DNA of 64,000 bases from Phycisphaeraceae bacterium (GCA_028284155.1 JANQSF010000080.1:45057-109056), one strand, 5' to 3'. Counted from the first letter of the stretch, positions 28,469 through 36,673 are shown. The notes: generated by a model from the letters alone, not told the origin. A program made the numbers and translations.

Positions 28469-29799
28469 CAGGAGTCTCCCTTGGCAGGTTCGTCGGCAGG
28501 GGCATCCGGCGCGGCTTGCGGGTACAGCATCTTAAGCATCGATTCCAACTGGGCTTTTTGTGGTTCGGTCAACGTATTGGATTCACGCAGTTGCTTGAGT
28601 GCTTCCTGCACGCGCTTGGTTTGGTCTTCCACCTGTTTCTGATCGGTTTCCGATTTCTGCTTGGCAGCCTGCTTGAAGCTCTGGCCGATCTTCACCACGT
28701 TGTCGGCAATGGCGTCGACCTCGCCCGCGATCTGATTCAAATCCACCGCTGATGCGGAGGTCCAGAACACAAGTTTGCGAAACACGAAGGGATTCAGGTC
28801 TTCCGCCATCCCGACTGATGCGATGTCCGCACCACTCAGGCTGTTAAACCAGACTAGTCGAGCCAACTGTATGTAACGTTTATTAAGTTCATTGGTCGAC
28901 AAAGGCGGTTCAGGCGATCCGCCAACCAGCCCGAACGCCTGCTTACCGAATTCGGCCATCAGTTTTGTGATGTGCTTTTGAAGTTCCTTTTCGATTGTGG
29001 CGTTGTACGCCTGCCTTGCCTTGACTCGTTTGAGATCCTCTGCCAGCTTTTTGTTCCGGTCGTCGGCATACTTTTTCGCCAATTTTGCCGACGCCACCTT
29101 CTTCGCTGCCAGATCATATTCGGCCTGAGATTTGGCGAGGGCCGCTTTGGCATCCGTCATCGCCTGTTCGAGGGGACTGCGAACATCATCGGCCGCGTCG
29201 GCCGCCAGTTCATCCACTTTCTTTTTGGCTTTGTTATAAGCGTCAACCATTGGGTCGAGATCTTCCTTTGCTTTAGCAAGAGCCGTCTCCGCAGTGGCAA
29301 GGCCTTCTTTTTTCTGCGTAACATCTCTTTCCGCTGCTTCGTGTCCTTTGATCAGCGCCTCACGCTGAGACGACAACGCATCAGCCTCCTTCTGCGTTTC
29401 GACCAGCCGCGTGTTGGCGGCAATGGCAATCGACTCCGAGTCGGTGATGGGAGCCAGTCGCTTGGCTTCCTGAAAGATCATCCGGTCCAGATGTTCCAGA
29501 AGTCTGTCGTAGGTTTTCTCACGCTCGATCGGCAAATCGAGTTCGGGGAACTTCGGCATTTTGCCGCGAAGGATATCCACGGAGGCGGCGCTGAAATAGC
29601 CAGCCTGCATGTGATACTCTTCGGCAAGTCCGCTCTGTCCTCTAATGTGTAGACGGTAATAGTTTGTGGCGCCGGTATCCGGATCTTCAACTGAGAAAAA
29701 CTGAGTTTGCTTCCACTCGACACATCCGCCGAGGCTGCCGAAGAAAAACACAGACGCAATGCCCATGATCAGATTGCTGCATCTCTTAAAGGTATACAT
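28468..29799 (-). CDS. Coiled-coil lipoprotein
   Basis: The start at 29799 is chosen because it has GGGAG/GAAG upstream and begins a lipoprotein signal peptide with LGGC (Cys26); the frame can be extended to 30033 but that part lacks coding character. The 443-residue product has a globular N-terminal region (about 30-125), a long coiled coil (about 140-290) rich in Ala, Lys and Glu, and a C-terminal helical region (about 380-425) rich in Gln. It is coupled to the second coiled-coil lipoprotein by a TGATG overlap. No family recognised; a paired envelope structural system is likely. Confidence 0.72.
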   Translation of the reverse strand: MYTFKRCSNLIMGIASVFFFGSLGGCVEWKQTQFFSVEDPDTGATNYYRLHIRGQSGLAEEYHMQAGYFSAASVDILRGKMPKFPELDLPIEREKTYDRLLEHLDRMIFQEAKRLAPITDSESIAIAANTRLVETQKEADALSSQREALIKGHEAAERDVTQKKEGLATAETALAKAKEDLDPMVDAYNKAKKKVDELAADAADDVRSPLEQAMTDAKAALAKSQAEYDLAAKKVASAKLAKKYADDRNKKLAEDLKRVKARQAYNATIEKELQKHITKLMAEFGKQAFGLVGGSPEPPLSTNELNKRYIQLARLVWFNSLSGADIASVGMAEDLNPFVFRKLVFWTSASAVDLNQIAGEVDAIADNVVKIGQSFKQAAKQKSETDQKQVEDQTKRVQEALKQLRESNTLTEPQKAQLESMLKMLYPQAAPDAPADEPAKGDS

Positions 29800-30099
29800 T
29801 GTCTTCTTCTCCCAATAGGGATTTGAACGCGTCAAGACACGGTAATGGGCTCGAATAGCTCGCACTAACTTCGTTTCAAAACACACCCGATTCCTACCGA
29901 AGGACTCAGGCAACACAAACACTACTGCCCAGCAAAGTTTGCGCCTAGCCCACAAGGTTGTCGAATGGATTCCCGGAACAGAAAGGAATCCCCGGTTGAA
30001 ATGCAGTATGCCAACATTGTCAGACAATGTCAAGGGCTATTCCAGACATCGCTGCTGAAAAAGTCTGTCATATAGAATTGCGATAAAGGTGTTATCTTC

Positions 30100-30130
30100 G
30101 CGCACGCTACTGCGAGTTCGTGCATAGGTA
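30100..30130 (+). promoter_or_regulatory. Bipartite motif GCGCACG-N15-GCATAGGTA (copy 1)
   Basis: GCGCACG at 30100-30106, 15 bases, then GCATAGGTA at 30122-30130. It is one of six copies found in the window with identical spacing and the layout of a -35/-10 promoter of an alternative sigma factor. No gene follows on +; a hairpin at 30174-30213 would end a transcript of about 75 bases. Confidence 0.65.
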
Positions 30131-30135
30131 ATGGT

Positions 30136-30213
30136 GTTAGGCTGCACTGGCCGGGGGCGATGTGTGTCTGACGGCCCTCGTCATTCGCCCCAATCTGTTT
30201 GACGGGGGCTTTA
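30136..30213 (+). ncRNA. Predicted small RNA downstream of motif copy 1
   Basis: Start is estimated six to eight bases after CATAGG; the end is a hairpin with arms GCCCTCGTC (30174-30182) and GACGGGGGC (30201-30209), nine pairs with one G-T, followed by only three Ts. No open frame of note lies inside. Predicted from motif plus hairpin only. Confidence 0.4.
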
Positions 30214-30226
30214 CCGTGCGCGCATA

Positions 30227-30264
30227 GAAAAAGGCCCGGCTCGGGATAAAACCAAGCCGAGCCC
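30227..30264 (-). terminator. Intrinsic terminator of the PEP-CTERM gene
   Basis: Read on -: GGCTCGG, 12-base loop, CCGAGCC, GGGCC, then TTTTT. It lies about 60 bases after the stop of the PEP-CTERM protein gene and would end that transcript; it faces the predicted small RNA terminator from the other side. Confidence 0.7.
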
Positions 30265-30323
30265 TTCCGGGGGCAAAGTGATATGTTGCAAGTATTGGGT
30301 GGACAAAGATGTTTGTCAACCAA

Positions 30324-31028
30324 TCATACAATAGTGGCCTCACGACGCGGCCAACGCCTTGCAAACACTGAAATGCCAACCATTAGGAAGAGCGTTCCCA
30401 TGGCAGGTTCAGGTATAGGTGGCGCGACCTCTTCAACCAGCGGTTGGAACCGCAACGTGAAGCGATCCTCGTTGGGCAGGTCGGGCAAGTCAAAGGAGAA
30501 TATAAGGTCATCTATGCGACCGGAGTAGACCAGCCCCGACCCCCACGTAATCTTGTTGTCGAGGTGCTGATCCAGCACGAAGTTCGCCGAGTCGACAAGG
30601 CTGTCACGCTCAGCCAAGGGGTCTGACTCGTCTGTGTCAAAGCTCAATCCATCATGGTTGTCTGACGCCCTGAATTGATCCGTGACTCCGAAGCCTAATT
30701 CCACGGACTGCCCAATCCAGTCGGTCCCTGACTCATTGACGAGTGTGACGAACAGGTCGTACTGTGTTGTCCCCAACGAGTCCTGTACTTCAAACTCAAT
30801 GTCGGCGGCTACGGTCTGGTCGAACCGCAGTTCATATGCAGCAAAATTGAGAGAGAAGGCGTTGTTGTCGTCGTTGGGGTCAAGTGTATCCGGTGCGACG
30901 ACTAAGACGTCCACAACACCGTCTCCGACGACTCGGTTCACCGCCGTGATCGTCGCGGCCTGCGTAGGGTAGACCAGACAAGCCGATATCATCACCCAGA
31001 TCACAACTCGGCATGTCTTGCTGGTCAT
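30324..31028 (-). CDS. Secreted PEP-CTERM protein
   Basis: The start at 31028 has GGAGGAAAG upstream and begins a signal peptide (residues 1-25); a longer frame to 31184 lacks both. The 234-residue product is a beta-rich exported protein of unknown function with acidic DPNDDN and DTDESD stretches. It ends with a canonical PEP-CTERM sorting signal: PEPAMG, a hydrophobic helix (TLFLMVGISVF) and the basic ARRWPRR. Such proteins are processed by an exosortase and exported with extracellular polysaccharide. No exosortase gene is in the window. Confidence 0.85.
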   Translation of the reverse strand: MTSKTCRVVIWVMISACLVYPTQAATITAVNRVVGDGVVDVLVVAPDTLDPNDDNNAFSLNFAAYELRFDQTVAADIEFEVQDSLGTTQYDLFVTLVNESGTDWIGQSVELGFGVTDQFRASDNHDGLSFDTDESDPLAERDSLVDSANFVLDQHLDNKITWGSGLVYSGRIDDLIFSFDLPDLPNEDRFTLRFQPLVEEVAPPIPEPAMGTLFLMVGISVFARRWPRREATIV

Positions 31029-31232
31029 CGTCTTTCCTCCACACGCAATGACATCAGATGATCCAGTGTAAATGATGGCGCGCACAATTGCAATACTCAT
31101 TCCAGAAAAGCATCGCAATTTCAGAATAATGGGGGCGATTCTCGTTCGCACATAAACTCCGTGCTTACTGAGACTTTGAGCCACGTACTTGGCCCCAGTC
31201 GCCGTGTCAGCCCAGAAAAACTGCGGTTACGT

Positions 31233-31263
31233 GCGCACGGATTGCGCGGTCGATCCATAAGTG
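31233..31263 (+). promoter_or_regulatory. Bipartite motif GCGCACG-N15-CCATAAGTG (copy 2)
   Basis: GCGCACG at 31233-31239, 15 bases, CCATAAGTG at 31255-31263. The -10-like half differs slightly from the other copies (CATAAG for CATAGG). A small-protein gene begins 92 bases downstream at 31356 on the same strand. Confidence 0.6.
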
Positions 31264-31355
31264 ATATGTAAGAGAGATCGTGTGATCACTTCATATCGAG
31301 ATGGTGCACAGGAGTGTGTGCCATCACTTCCTATCCACGTTACAGGAGCTATCGA

Positions 31356-31706
31356 ATGCCAACTCTTCCGAGTGAGATTCTCGCCATACTGGACAAGGTC
31401 AACGGAAACAGCTGTGGCGGTCCCAGTCACGAGCTAGAACTGGACACACAGGCCGACCCGCCAGAATACAACAAGCGAGCAACGGGGGACTTCATCCTTG
31501 CAAAATGCCTTGCGATCATGGACGGCGATGACATTGTCGATTGGCAGCTGACTATTCGGTACGTCAATCCAGGGCACAGTTGTAACGGGATGCACGTATT
31601 CCGCATGAACACGCCCGCGAGCGATCCACGAGGACTGTACTGCAAGAAGACCTCGTCGGGAACAGACTGCGACGGCGCTGAGGCCACGGTCACCGATTGC
31701 GTGTGA
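31356..31706 (+). CDS. Small hypothetical protein, motif-linked
   Basis: The ATG at 31356 has AGGAG eight bases upstream; a frame extension to 31314 is unlikely. The 116-residue product has no signal peptide, contains six Cys (one near the start, one at KCL, one in SCNG, then YCKK, DCDG, TDCV), and a central WQLTIRYVNPGH segment. No family recognised. It lies directly downstream of motif copy 2 and convergent with the kinase gene, which ends 31 bases away. Probably part of the regulon of the neighbouring sigma factor (inference). Confidence 0.55.
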   Translation: MPTLPSEILAILDKVNGNSCGGPSHELELDTQADPPEYNKRATGDFILAKCLAIMDGDDIVDWQLTIRYVNPGHSCNGMHVFRMNTPASDPRGLYCKKTSSGTDCDGAEATVTDCV

Positions 31707-31737
31707 TCAACGCGACAAGCAAGACAACGAGCGTGCA

Positions 31738-34668
31738 CTAACGCCTTCGCCAGACGACGAAGCGGTTGTCGCCCAGCGTGCCGAGTAAGCGGTCGTTATT
31801 GGTGAGTCGGATCGTTGCGAAGATCTCTGGTTGCTCGGCTGCGATGTCGATTACCTCGCGGCCCGTCGTTGTCGTTCGGACACGAACGCCATCGCCGGCC
31901 GTGAACAAGTAGTTACCGTCTTGCGCAAACGCAAGCGCCTGCGCGATCGGTCCGGACTTGGTGACGAACCGTGATGTCATTCCGTCATCCGCGATATCTA
32001 TGACTTGAACGAGGGTCTGATCCAGGATGACTGCCGCTTTCGTGCCGGTTGCGTTCGCCGCGATACCGTAGACCCGGTTTCCAGAAAGGGTCAAAGTGTG
32101 CAGTTCAGACTTGGCATCAACGTCAACGATCGCCAGTTCGGCCGGTGCGCCTTGGTTGCCCGGGCGGGCGACGAGCAGTCGTTCTCCCTCATTGGAGGTA
32201 AACCACGCAAGCGAGTGTCCGACATCATTGAACACCAGCTGACCTCCGCTCATAGAGAACACCATAACCCGGCCATTGGCAGTGGCGGCAATGAAGCGGT
32301 TGTCTTCGTTGAATCGCAGTTGGTCGACCTGAGTGTCCGCGGCCTGTATGTTCCAGATTGAACTGTCTTCGCCGCGTTCATATAGGGCGAGCCGGCCATC
32401 TGCCAGCGCGGTCGCAATGCTGTTACCGTCGTTTGAGAATCTAATAGTCGCCACGAAATCTTCAGTCTCAAACTGCTGGACAGTCTTGCCGCTGTTGACC
32501 GCAATGATGTCGACTTGCTGGTTAACGTAAGACACTGCAACCACGTCACCTGCCGGGCTGATTGCCCCCGCGAGGATTTGGTGATCTGCTCCTTGTCCGC
32601 GAATCTCTATCGCAGGCACCTGTCTGAGGTCCCACACTTTCAATTCCGACTTTGTCGCAGACACAAGATGTCTTTTGTCACCTGCATCCGCCAGGAATCG
32701 TACGGGGCCGGTATGGCCGTGGAGCACGATCGAGGGTTTCTTGTCGTCTTCTCGCCACACCACGATGTTACCGCGCACCGTGCTCGCAAACGTCACGAGA
32801 TCCCCCCCGTGCTGCACGCGACCGCACACCGTGACTCTCGAACGACAGCCATCAAGCTGCCTGCTCAAGGCCAGCTCGCCTTGTTCGATCGCCCAAACAG
32901 ACAAGCCTCCCTTCTGATTGCCGACAACGAGGGCATCGTGTTTTTCGCTGTATGAGACTGCTGTCAGCGGGTCGATTTGGACCGTCTCGCGGTCATAGAC
33001 CTCACCGGTATCCACATCAAGCATCACAACGCGGTTACCCACGCAAGTGAGCGTCTTGCTCTCGGGGTCAAAAGCGATCCCGTTTGGTTGGTTAGGCAGT
33101 CTCCTTTGAAGGAGAGGGGTAATATCCGGCCCCGTCACACCGTACACGTTAACTTGACCGTGTTCGTTCAGCAATGCGATGCGGTCATGATTGGGGCTCC
33201 AGGCGATATCGCGAATCGTACCGGGCAGTCCGGTCACTGGTCCACTGACCTGCCCAGAATGCAAGTCGACGATGAAGAGATTGCCACCATCGGCCACTGC
33301 CAGTCGGTTACCGTTCGAGGTGATTGCACATCGCCGTATATCAAATGGAAGCGCGTGACGCGTGTCAGCCAATTGACGGCCACTGGCCAGATGGATATGT
33401 CTGACGCGGCCGTCCTCCTCAACCAGCACAACCCGATTGCCGACAACGGTTACCGCACGGACGGACTCGCAAGGAATCGTATGGACGCTGGCGTCTGCCT
33501 TAAGCAGCAGGTGTTCGATCAACCAGTCTTCCGAAGAACCGCTACCAAGTGCGTTCAACTGGCTAACAGCCTCTTCTGGATGGCCGTTCTCAATCGCTCG
33601 TGCGGCGCCCTGGATGGTCAGGATCATCTCGGCCTCTTGGCCCGATTCTCTTTCTCCCTGTATCCAGTTTTCTCCCCAGTAAGCGATCAACGCGATCACA
33701 ATAGAGGAGAGCAGCGCCAATCCAAGACGCCGCTTCTGCCGATTACACCAGTTCGAAAACAGGTACGGCAAGGTGAGCTTGCGTGCATGGACCGGTTCCC
33801 CGCGAAGTGCACGCTCAAGATCATCGCGGAACGCGCCCGCAGCCTGGTACCGCTCGGCCGGGTTCCGTTTTATCGCCTTGTCGATGACTGCTTCTACAGC
33901 CTTGGGAACGCTTGGAGCAGTCTTACGGATGGGGATACGCTCGCCTTGGACGATGGCGTTGCGGAGCCGAAAGTCACTATCGATATTCTCTCCTTCATAG
34001 GGTAATCGACCCGCAAGCAACTCGTACAGCAAGACTCCAAGCGCATAGACGTCAGTTCGAACGTCGACGCGATCGGTTTCCCCCGATGCCTGTTCCGGTG
34101 ACATATACCGGAGCGTGCCGACGTCTTGCCCCGGCTGCGTCAGGCCTTTAGCGTATTCTTCATCGCGTACAAATAGTTTGGCGGCGCCAAAATCCACGAG
34201 GACGGGGGATCCGTCTTTGCGGACCAGCACATTGCTTGGCTTGAGGTCTCGGTGGATTACCCCATGGAGATGGGCGTGCTGCACCGCGTCAGCAACTTCA
34301 CAGATTAGGCGAACTCGCTCCTCAATGGCCGGTACACTTTGTGCGACGTGCTTATCAATCGGCCCGCCGTCCACGAACTCCATGGCGTAATAGAGGATGT
34401 CGTCTTCGATCGGACTCTCGTAGACTTGGGCGATACCGGGGTGCTTCAACCTAGCGACCGCCTTGACCTCGTTGCGGAACCGCGCAACTGCGTCGGGCGA
34501 GGACACCGCGGACTCATTGATGAACTTGATCGCGACCGTGCGATTCGTCCCCCGCTGAATGGCGTGCCAGACGTCACCCATGCCACCGCCGTCAATGTGC
34601 TCACCGATCTGGTAACCCTCGACAGACGGTTTTTGAGCGGAACGCGGTGTATTGAATTGCATAGTCAT
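31738..34668 (-). CDS. Membrane Ser/Thr protein kinase with WD40-like repeats
   Basis: Start 34668 is preferred because AGGG precedes it by about seven bases; 34695 is the longest option. Numbering from 34695: kinase domain about 28-298 with glycine loop GGGMGDV, K57 (VAIKF), HRDLKPSN with D150, DFG with D168 and SPEQA; a TM helix about 324-340; then about 630 residues of WD40/quinoprotein-like beta-propeller repeats outside the cytoplasm, probably two propellers. All catalytic residues are present, so it should be an active Hanks-type kinase. The sigma factor gene lies just upstream on the same strand; kinase-linked ECF sigma factors are a recognised planctomycete theme, in which the kinase is thought to control the sigma factor by phosphorylation. 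Confidence 0.93.
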   Translation of the reverse strand: MTMQFNTPRSAQKPSVEGYQIGEHIDGGGMGDVWHAIQRGTNRTVAIKFINESAVSSPDAVARFRNEVKAVARLKHPGIAQVYESPIEDDILYYAMEFVDGGPIDKHVAQSVPAIEERVRLICEVADAVQHAHLHGVIHRDLKPSNVLVRKDGSPVLVDFGAAKLFVRDEEYAKGLTQPGQDVGTLRYMSPEQASGETDRVDVRTDVYALGVLLYELLAGRLPYEGENIDSDFRLRNAIVQGERIPIRKTAPSVPKAVEAVIDKAIKRNPAERYQAAGAFRDDLERALRGEPVHARKLTLPYLFSNWCNRQKRRLGLALLSSIVIALIAYWGENWIQGERESGQEAEMILTIQGAARAIENGHPEEAVSQLNALGSGSSEDWLIEHLLLKADASVHTIPCESVRAVTVVGNRVVLVEEDGRVRHIHLASGRQLADTRHALPFDIRRCAITSNGNRLAVADGGNLFIVDLHSGQVSGPVTGLPGTIRDIAWSPNHDRIALLNEHGQVNVYGVTGPDITPLLQRRLPNQPNGIAFDPESKTLTCVGNRVVMLDVDTGEVYDRETVQIDPLTAVSYSEKHDALVVGNQKGGLSVWAIEQGELALSRQLDGCRSRVTVCGRVQHGGDLVTFASTVRGNIVVWREDDKKPSIVLHGHTGPVRFLADAGDKRHLVSATKSELKVWDLRQVPAIEIRGQGADHQILAGAISPAGDVVAVSYVNQQVDIIAVNSGKTVQQFETEDFVATIRFSNDGNSIATALADGRLALYERGEDSSIWNIQAADTQVDQLRFNEDNRFIAATANGRVMVFSMSGGQLVFNDVGHSLAWFTSNEGERLLVARPGNQGAPAELAIVDVDAKSELHTLTLSGNRVYGIAANATGTKAAVILDQTLVQVIDIADDGMTSRFVTKSGPIAQALAFAQDGNYLFTAGDGVRVRTTTTGREVIDIAAEQPEIFATIRLTNNDRLLGTLGDNRFVVWRRR

Positions 34669-34731
34669 CTTGTGACCCTGGAACGCCCCCACCATTACCG
34701 TACAGCATGCGGGATGTCCCTATATCGACAC

Positions 34732-35502
34732 TTACTCATCTTCTGCGAGAAGCGTGCGCGCGGCCTCATGAATCTTGAGCAATTCCGCGACATCTTCCTC
34801 TAACTCATCCGCACGAGTCCCCAATTCAGTCAGGACCTCCAACAACACCTGCCTGAAACGCCGCTTGGCCGACTTCAGCAGATTCTCAGACTGCTGCGCG
34901 TCATCCAGGCCGATAATCTCAGCGAGTGAGGCATGGCTGGGAACGGTTGCGCCTTCCAGCATGGGAGCTATCATTCGGCGGCGCAGAATCTCCCACATCC
35001 GTACATGACCGCGCGCTCGTAAGTCCCACTCAGCTCGGCGAAGCGTCTCAGTCAGCACGTATTTGGCCCAGACGACCTCTTCATGGGTAACCGGGCCGGA
35101 TGGTGTGTCACTCGCCGACATCACCGTGGCCGCGCCCACATCGCAGGTTTCAACTACCGGTGGCACGCGTCGATCACGCCGAACTTGCATGAGGACGTGA
35201 TTGCGAAACGCCGTGAACAACAGACTCCGAAAACGACCACGCGCCGGGTCCGCGGCGCTGAGCAGCTTTTGCGCAACAAAGTAGTCCGTGAGAAAGCCCT
35301 GGACCACGTCATCCTCATCTTGGCCGCGCAAGCGGGGGAAAACGCTTCGAAAAAACATCCTCAGAACGGGTTCATAGCGGAGTATGAGCGCCGCCATGGC
35401 CTCGTGGCTCCGCGGGTGTGAAGCGTCCTTGGCCGCGTCGATGTCGTCCCAACGCGTCACAGGGCTGGTCGTTTCGAGATTAGCGGGTGAATTCTGTTCC
35501 AT
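34732..35502 (-). CDS. ECF-type RNA polymerase sigma factor, kinase-linked
   Basis: A 256-residue protein. Region 2 is visible as the EDDVVQGFLTDYFV segment followed by GRFRSLLFTAFRNHVLMQVRRDRR (about 60-110). A long linker follows, then a helical region 4-like part at about 185-225 (SLAEIIGLDDAQQSENLLKSAKRRFRQVLLEVL) with a helix-turn-helix. An extra C-terminal acidic helix (about 230-256) is unusual for short ECF factors and may be a regulatory or kinase-contact part. It precedes the kinase gene on the same strand. Five copies of a promoter-like motif lie within 5 kb; they are good candidates for its targets. Confidence 0.85.
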   Translation of the reverse strand: MEQNSPANLETTSPVTRWDDIDAAKDASHPRSHEAMAALILRYEPVLRMFFRSVFPRLRGQDEDDVVQGFLTDYFVAQKLLSAADPARGRFRSLLFTAFRNHVLMQVRRDRRVPPVVETCDVGAATVMSASDTPSGPVTHEEVVWAKYVLTETLRRAEWDLRARGHVRMWEILRRRMIAPMLEGATVPSHASLAEIIGLDDAQQSENLLKSAKRRFRQVLLEVLTELGTRADELEEDVAELLKIHEAARTLLAEDE

Positions 35503-35560
35503 GTTGATCTGAAGATTTGCACGTGAATGAACTTAACCCCTCCACATTCTACACACTCAC

Positions 35561-35591
35561 GCGCACGGGCCATCCGAGACCGACATAGGTC
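35561..35591 (+). promoter_or_regulatory. Bipartite motif GCGCACG-N15-ACATAGGTC (copy 3)
   Basis: GCGCACG at 35561-35567, 15 bases, ACATAGGTC at 35583-35591. It points away from the sigma factor gene, which starts on the other strand at 35502. The downstream hairpin at 35646-35669 suggests a transcript of about 70 bases. Confidence 0.65.
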
Positions 35592-35597
35592 AAATTA

Positions 35598-35670
35598 GAG
35601 TCGCGTTGAAACCGAGCCCGACCGGGACATTCCAGGAGATGGGGGAAACCGCGAGTCAGCTCGCGGTTTA
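35598..35670 (+). ncRNA. Predicted small RNA downstream of motif copy 3
   Basis: Start estimated from the motif. The 3' end is a perfect ten-pair hairpin AAACCGCGAG, loop TCAG, CTCGCGGTTT (35646-35669), whose own A/T pairs supply the T-run. No open frame inside. Prediction from motif and hairpin only. Confidence 0.4.
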
Positions 35671-35861
35671 TACGCAATAACCGCCAGCCTGGCGATCCTA
35701 ACGTCTATTTGGGCGAAAGACAGTCCGTCTTCATGTCTTGGCGTCTGTTGTATGACTCCTCGGGCTCTTCCATCTAGTCTCGCGACGTAATTGATACGGG
35801 CAAGCTAGCACAGGCTGCCAAGCTTCAGTACTCTCACCGAACCCCCTTTCTCGATACCCCT

Positions 35862-35889
35862 GCCCGTCTTCCGATGGGGCCGGGCTTTT
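35862..35889 (+). terminator. Terminator-like hairpin
   Basis: Arms GCCCG (35862-35866) and CGGGC (35881-35885) with a 14-base loop, followed by TTTT. Five pairs only, so it is weaker than its neighbour. Confidence 0.4.
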
Positions 35890-35924
35890 GATATACTGCT
35901 TTGAGCACAAATTGACCCCGGAAG

Positions 35925-35962
35925 GCCTCGACTTGGCTTCGGCTGAGTCGGGGCTTTGTTTT
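35925..35962 (+). terminator. Intrinsic terminator hairpin
   Basis: Arms GCCTCGACT (35925-35933) and AGTCGGGGC (35946-35954), nine pairs with one G-T, followed by TTTGTTTT. A good intrinsic terminator on + with no protein gene upstream. Confidence 0.6.
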
Positions 35963-36198
35963 GGAAGTGCCGCGTTAGCTTGGGTGATCTGTACATCTGC
36001 ACGGCAAGCGCAATCGGCGTGTAGATAGTGCATCCTGACTGTAATCCTCAAGTTCTAGATCAAGCCGATGTATGTCTTGTTGCTATACCCCGAACCTCTA
36101 CTTAATGCCAATCGTGTGGACGTAGGCATGCTTTAGTTTTCGGTTCAACTGGTGTACTGCAGCGGACACTCCTCCGCGCTTGAAGGGCCGTCTGCATT

Positions 36199-36229
36199 GC
36201 GCACGGTCACTTCCAATGCCGCATAGGTA
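36199..36229 (+). promoter_or_regulatory. Bipartite motif GCGCACG-N15-GCATAGGTA (copy 4)
   Basis: GCGCACG at 36199-36205, 15 bases, GCATAGGTA at 36221-36229, followed by TAAG as in copy 5. A strong terminator begins about 100 bases downstream at 36332. Confidence 0.65.
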
Positions 36230-36235
36230 TAAGCG

Positions 36236-36361
36236 ACAGTAGACTGTGTTCACTCTCACCGATGGTTGCGCTGTAATGGCGCGCCGTCTATCTCCGGGGC
36301 GAACACGATCTCTCTTCAACGTCCCGGGGAGCCCCGGCCCGCGAAAGTTGGCCGGGGTTTT
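36236..36361 (+). ncRNA. Predicted small RNA downstream of motif copy 4
   Basis: About 125 bases from the motif to a strong intrinsic terminator: CCCCGGCC (36332-36339), ten-base loop, GGCCGGGG (36350-36357), then TTTT. No credible open frame inside. Motif copy 5 starts only ten bases after the T-run, so the two transcription units are tightly packed. Confidence 0.5.
36332..36361 (+). terminator. Intrinsic terminator of predicted small RNA
   Basis: Eight-pair perfect GC stem (CCCCGGCC / GGCCGGGG) with loop CGCGAAAGTT and TTTT. The best formed terminator of this region. Confidence 0.75.
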
Positions 36362-36370
36362 GTCATGCTG

Positions 36371-36401
36371 GCGCACGCCACTACTCACATCGGCATAGGT
36401 A
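36371..36401 (+). promoter_or_regulatory. Bipartite motif GCGCACG-N15-GCATAGGTA (copy 5)
   Basis: GCGCACG at 36371-36377, 15 bases, GCATAGGTA at 36393-36401 followed by TAAG. The small Cys-rich protein gene starts 66 bases downstream on the same strand. Confidence 0.65.
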
Positions 36402-36466
36402 TAAGTAGAACAGCGGCAGTACCGAGCCCTGCCGGGGGTTCTCCGGGCATACCAGGGATTAGTCAA

Positions 36467-36673
36467 ATGCCAGGCTACTACGTCAACAAGAACGCGCAGG
36501 ATAACGGGGATCACGAAGTGCACAGGGCAGGGTGCAACTTCCTCCCCCACTCAGATAACCGCATCTTCCTTGGCGACTTCGGCATTTGTCAGCCAGCGGT
36601 GCGAGAGGCACGCAAGCGCTACAAGCAAGTCAACGGGTGCTACTTCTGCTCAAGGGACTGCCACACGCAATAA
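36467..36673 (+). CDS. Small Cys/His-rich protein (NGCYxC family)
   Basis: The start at 36467 is chosen because the protein then begins MPGYYVNKNAQ, the usual beginning of this small bacterial family; upstream codons lie in the motif and terminator. The 68-residue product has VNKNAQDNGDHEVHRAGC near the start and NGCYFCSRDCH at the end, so two Cys/His clusters that could bind a metal. Function is unknown, but close relatives occur in many bacteria and are often near KTSC-domain genes, as here. It is directly downstream of motif copy 5. Confidence 0.7.
   Translation: MPGYYVNKNAQDNGDHEVHRAGCNFLPHSDNRIFLGDFGICQPAVREARKRYKQVNGCYFCSRDCHTQ

Larger units (their letters stand above)
35671..36198. 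other. Gene-free region with two + strand terminator hairpins
   Basis: No credible protein gene. Two hairpins followed by T-runs on + lie at 35862-35889 (GCCCG, CGGGC, TTTT) and 35925-35962 (GCCTCGACT, AGTCGGGGC, TTTGTTTT). With no gene upstream on +, they suggest further small transcripts. Confidence 0.45.

Noticed and set aside
32977..34005. 342-codon frame on + opposite the kinase gene
   Set aside because: Shadow of the WD40/kinase gene; no family features.
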